Below are positions 13,973-15,443 of a stretch of 15,443 nucleotides of DNA, piece after piece. This DNA comes from Actinomycetales bacterium UBA1383 (GTDB taxonomy: Bacteria > Actinomycetota > Actinomycetes > Actinomycetales > Actinomycetaceae). The stretch lies in NCBI GenBank assembly GCA_002305415.1, contig DBQX01000053.1, forward strand, positions 1 to 15,443, read 5' to 3'. Below the pieces are notes generated by a model that saw nothing but the letters and a program-made list of their open reading frames with translations, had not been told where the DNA came from and ran no database searches. The first letter of the stretch is position 1; each line of letters opens with the position of its first letter. A program made the position numbers and the translations under genes.

Positions 13973-14077
13973 CTCCCACCTCCCGCTTCCCGCTTCCCGC
14001 TTCCCGCTTCCCGCTTCCCGCTTCCCGCTTCCCGCTTCGCGCTTCCCGCTTCTCGCCTCCCGCCTCCCGCTTCCCGC
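13973..14077. repeat. Fifteen tandem heptamers (TTCCCGC type) filling the intergenic gap
   Basis: In exact 7-base register from 13973: CTCCCAC, CTCCCGC, seven TTCCCGC, TTCGCGC, TTCCCGC, TTCTCGC, two CTCCCGC, TTCCCGC. The array covers 105 of the 108 bases between the glycosyltransferase stop (14080) and the phosphatase start (13971). Read on the transcribed strand it is a run of GCGGGAA, ending in GGGAGGTGGGAGG directly before the ATG, so the repeat itself supplies the ribosome-binding site. Confidence 0.95.
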
Positions 14078-14079
14078 CG

Positions 14080-15249
14080 TCAGGTGCCGTGCGGCCTGTG
14101 GGGTCCAGTCTCGCGCGGCGCGCGGCCTTCCGCCAGCGCCGCGACCCGCCGGCGCAGTTCCGCGTGGAAGCGCGGCTCGTCGAAGGCGCTGGTGTGCGAC
14201 CGGATCGCCTCCGCGTCCCAGGCGCGGCCGCGGGCGGCGATCACCGCGTCCCTGATCGCCGCCGCGCTCGGCGCGTCGAAGAAGGCGCCGTTCACGTCGG
14301 GATCGATGGTGTCGAGGTAGCCTCCCGCGCGCAGGGCAAGCGTGGGCCGGCCGAAGGCGCCCGCCTCGAGGGGCGTGAGCCCGAAGTCCTCGTGGCTCGG
14401 TGCCACGAGGGCGTGGGCGTGCGCGTACGTCCACCGCATCTCGGCGTCCGACAGGCCGGACAGCAGCCGCACGTTCGCGGGCAGGTCCGCGCGCAGTTCG
14501 CCCTCCAGCGGGCCGCTACCCACGATCACCAGCCGCTCGGGAAGTTCCCGGAACGCCGCGACCGCCTCCCGGACGTTCTTGTACGGCAACAGGCGGGACA
14601 CGATGAGGTGCCACGCGCCCGGGCCTTCTTCTGACTCGCCTGCCCCTCCCACCCAGTCGGCCAGCGCCGCCACGGGCGCCGCCTCCTGCGTGGGGTCGAC
14701 GCCGTAGGGCGGGGGCACGACGTCGGCCTCGATGCCGTAGGTGGCACGGATCCGGTCACGCACCACGCGAGAGTTCGCCACGTACTGGTCCGCGCGGCGG
14801 GCGGCCCGCCGGTCCCACCACGCGAGTGCGGGCCGCAGGGCGAGGAGCGCGAGACCCCGCGGCGACCGGCTGGCCGGCCCGCCGAGGTACGTCTCGGTCT
14901 GGTAGAGCCAGCGCGCGGGGTTGTGGCAGTAGACCAGCACCTTCGCCCCGCGGGGGTGGCGGAACCCGTGGGCCCAGCCGCTGGAGGAGGCGACGACGAC
15001 GTCCCCCTCCGTCCGCAGCAGGCTCGCGGCCGCGGGCAGGAGCGGGAGGGCGGCGCGGTGGTGGCGCCGGAGCGCCCCCACCCGGTTCAGCGGGGACACG
15101 ACGATCCGCGCGTCCCGGAACTCGGGGTACGTCCCCGCGGGGTCGTAGAGGGTGGTGTAGATCGTGGCACCCGGGAAGGCCCGCAGCATCGCGAGCACCA
15201 CCCGTTCGGCCCCGCCGCGCTGGGTCAGGTAGTCGTGGGCGATGGCCAC
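14080..15249 (-). CDS. GT4-family glycosyltransferase
   Basis: A 389-residue GT-B enzyme if started at GTG 15249, which has GAGG five bases upstream and begins at the first beta strand (AIAHDYLTQRGGAERV). An upstream GTG at 15285, two bases after the preceding stop codon, would add 12 residues and is also possible by translational coupling. The C-terminal half shows the GT4 donor-site pattern: VSRLLPYKN, VGSGPLEGEL, and EX7E as EDFGLTPLE (E287 and E295), followed by AFGRPTLA and GG. The N-terminal RGGAE loop is typical of mannosyl- or rhamnosyl-type transferases of the WbaZ/RfaB group, but the sugar cannot be assigned. It probably adds a sugar to a lipid-linked polysaccharide precursor at the inner membrane face. 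Neighbours are an unidentified upstream gene and phosphatase copy 2. Confidence 0.92.
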   Translation of the reverse strand: MAIAHDYLTQRGGAERVVLAMLRAFPGATIYTTLYDPAGTYPEFRDARIVVSPLNRVGALRRHHRAALPLLPAAASLLRTEGDVVVASSSGWAHGFRHPRGAKVLVYCHNPARWLYQTETYLGGPASRSPRGLALLALRPALAWWDRRAARRADQYVANSRVVRDRIRATYGIEADVVPPPYGVDPTQEAAPVAALADWVGGAGESEEGPGAWHLIVSRLLPYKNVREAVAAFRELPERLVIVGSGPLEGELRADLPANVRLLSGLSDAEMRWTYAHAHALVAPSHEDFGLTPLEAGAFGRPTLALRAGGYLDTIDPDVNGAFFDAPSAAAIRDAVIAARGRAWDAEAIRSHTSAFDEPRFHAELRRRVAALAEGRAPRETGPHRPHGT

Positions 15250-15287
15250 GCGGACCTCGCCCGGGCCCCGCCCGATCCCCGGCACCG

Positions 15288-15443
15288 CTACGAGTCGCGG
15301 ACGGGCGGGAAGAGGCGCTGCCCGGCGGGCTGCCGGGCGGGCAGCTCACCGGCGGCGGTGGTGGGGGGGACGTCGCTCGCGGCGGCCTCCTCCACCCAGG
15401 CCGGACCAGCCGCGGGCGCGGGGCCGCTGCGCCGGCGGCGCAG
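15288..15443 (-). CDS. 3' end of an unidentified gene (partial)
   Basis: The last 51 codons of a minus-strand gene enter from the right edge and end in TAG at 15290-15288. G or C fills the third position of nearly every codon, as in the neighbouring genes, which supports real coding. The tail is Arg-rich, then Ala/Pro-rich, and ends PPVRDS; this is too little and too low in complexity to name the family. Only two bases separate its stop from the possible GTG at 15285 of the glycosyltransferase, so they are very likely in one operon. Confidence 0.55.
   Translation of the reverse strand: MRRRRSGPAPAAGPAWVEEAAASDVPPTTAAGELPARQPAGQRLFPPVRDS

Overview
The window is GC-rich DNA (third codon positions almost always G or C, GTG starts common) with gene families typical of a high-GC actinobacterium, most likely a member of the Micrococcales. 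The genus cannot be read from the sequence. It joins a cell-surface protein region (1-6.1 kb), a single kinase-like gene (6.2-8.1 kb) and part of an exopolysaccharide or capsule locus (8.1-15.4 kb). No rRNA, tRNA, insertion sequence or CRISPR array was seen.

Left part, plus strand. A 730-residue secreted protein carries three SpaA-like (prealbumin-fold) modules with apparent Lys/Glu/Asn isopeptide triads but no sortase or membrane anchor. A near-perfect hairpin terminator follows. Next is a very large secreted protein with Asp-box motifs, tentatively of the choice-of-anchor O type. It is broken by a single-base frameshift near 5101, and removing one base restores a continuous protein of about 1187 residues. 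Another strong hairpin terminator follows, and then a membrane-attached ABC1/AarF/UbiB-type atypical kinase with all its signature motifs.

Right part. On the minus strand, convergent to the UbiB gene with abutting stop codons, lies an apparent operon: polyprenyl glycosylphosphotransferase (the initiating sugar-phosphate transferase), then a low-molecular-weight protein tyrosine phosphatase, then a MauE-type membrane protein fused to a thioredoxin-like domain. Divergent from it, on the plus strand, is an NTP_transf_5 nucleotidyltransferase with a C-terminal PqqD-like domain, possibly translated from a leaderless mRNA. A second minus-strand operon enters from the right edge: the 3' end of an unidentified gene, a GT4 glycosyltransferase, and a second tyrosine phosphatase.

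The genes suggest polysaccharide assembly: a priming transferase, a GT4 sugar adder, and two Wzb-like phosphatases that could tune a tyrosine kinase lying outside the window. The nucleotidyltransferase-PqqD protein has no obvious standard role here and is the best candidate for unfamiliar biology.

The gap between the converging operons (12728-13299) is noncoding and full of repeats: two ~80-bp direct repeats with hairpins, a 15-bp-stem terminator, and eight 32-bp tandem units in exact register. The gap upstream of the second phosphatase is almost entirely fifteen tandem heptamers that also supply its ribosome-binding site, and that phosphatase gene contains a perfect in-frame 57-bp duplication. 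The right end of the window is therefore unusually rich in recent tandem duplication.
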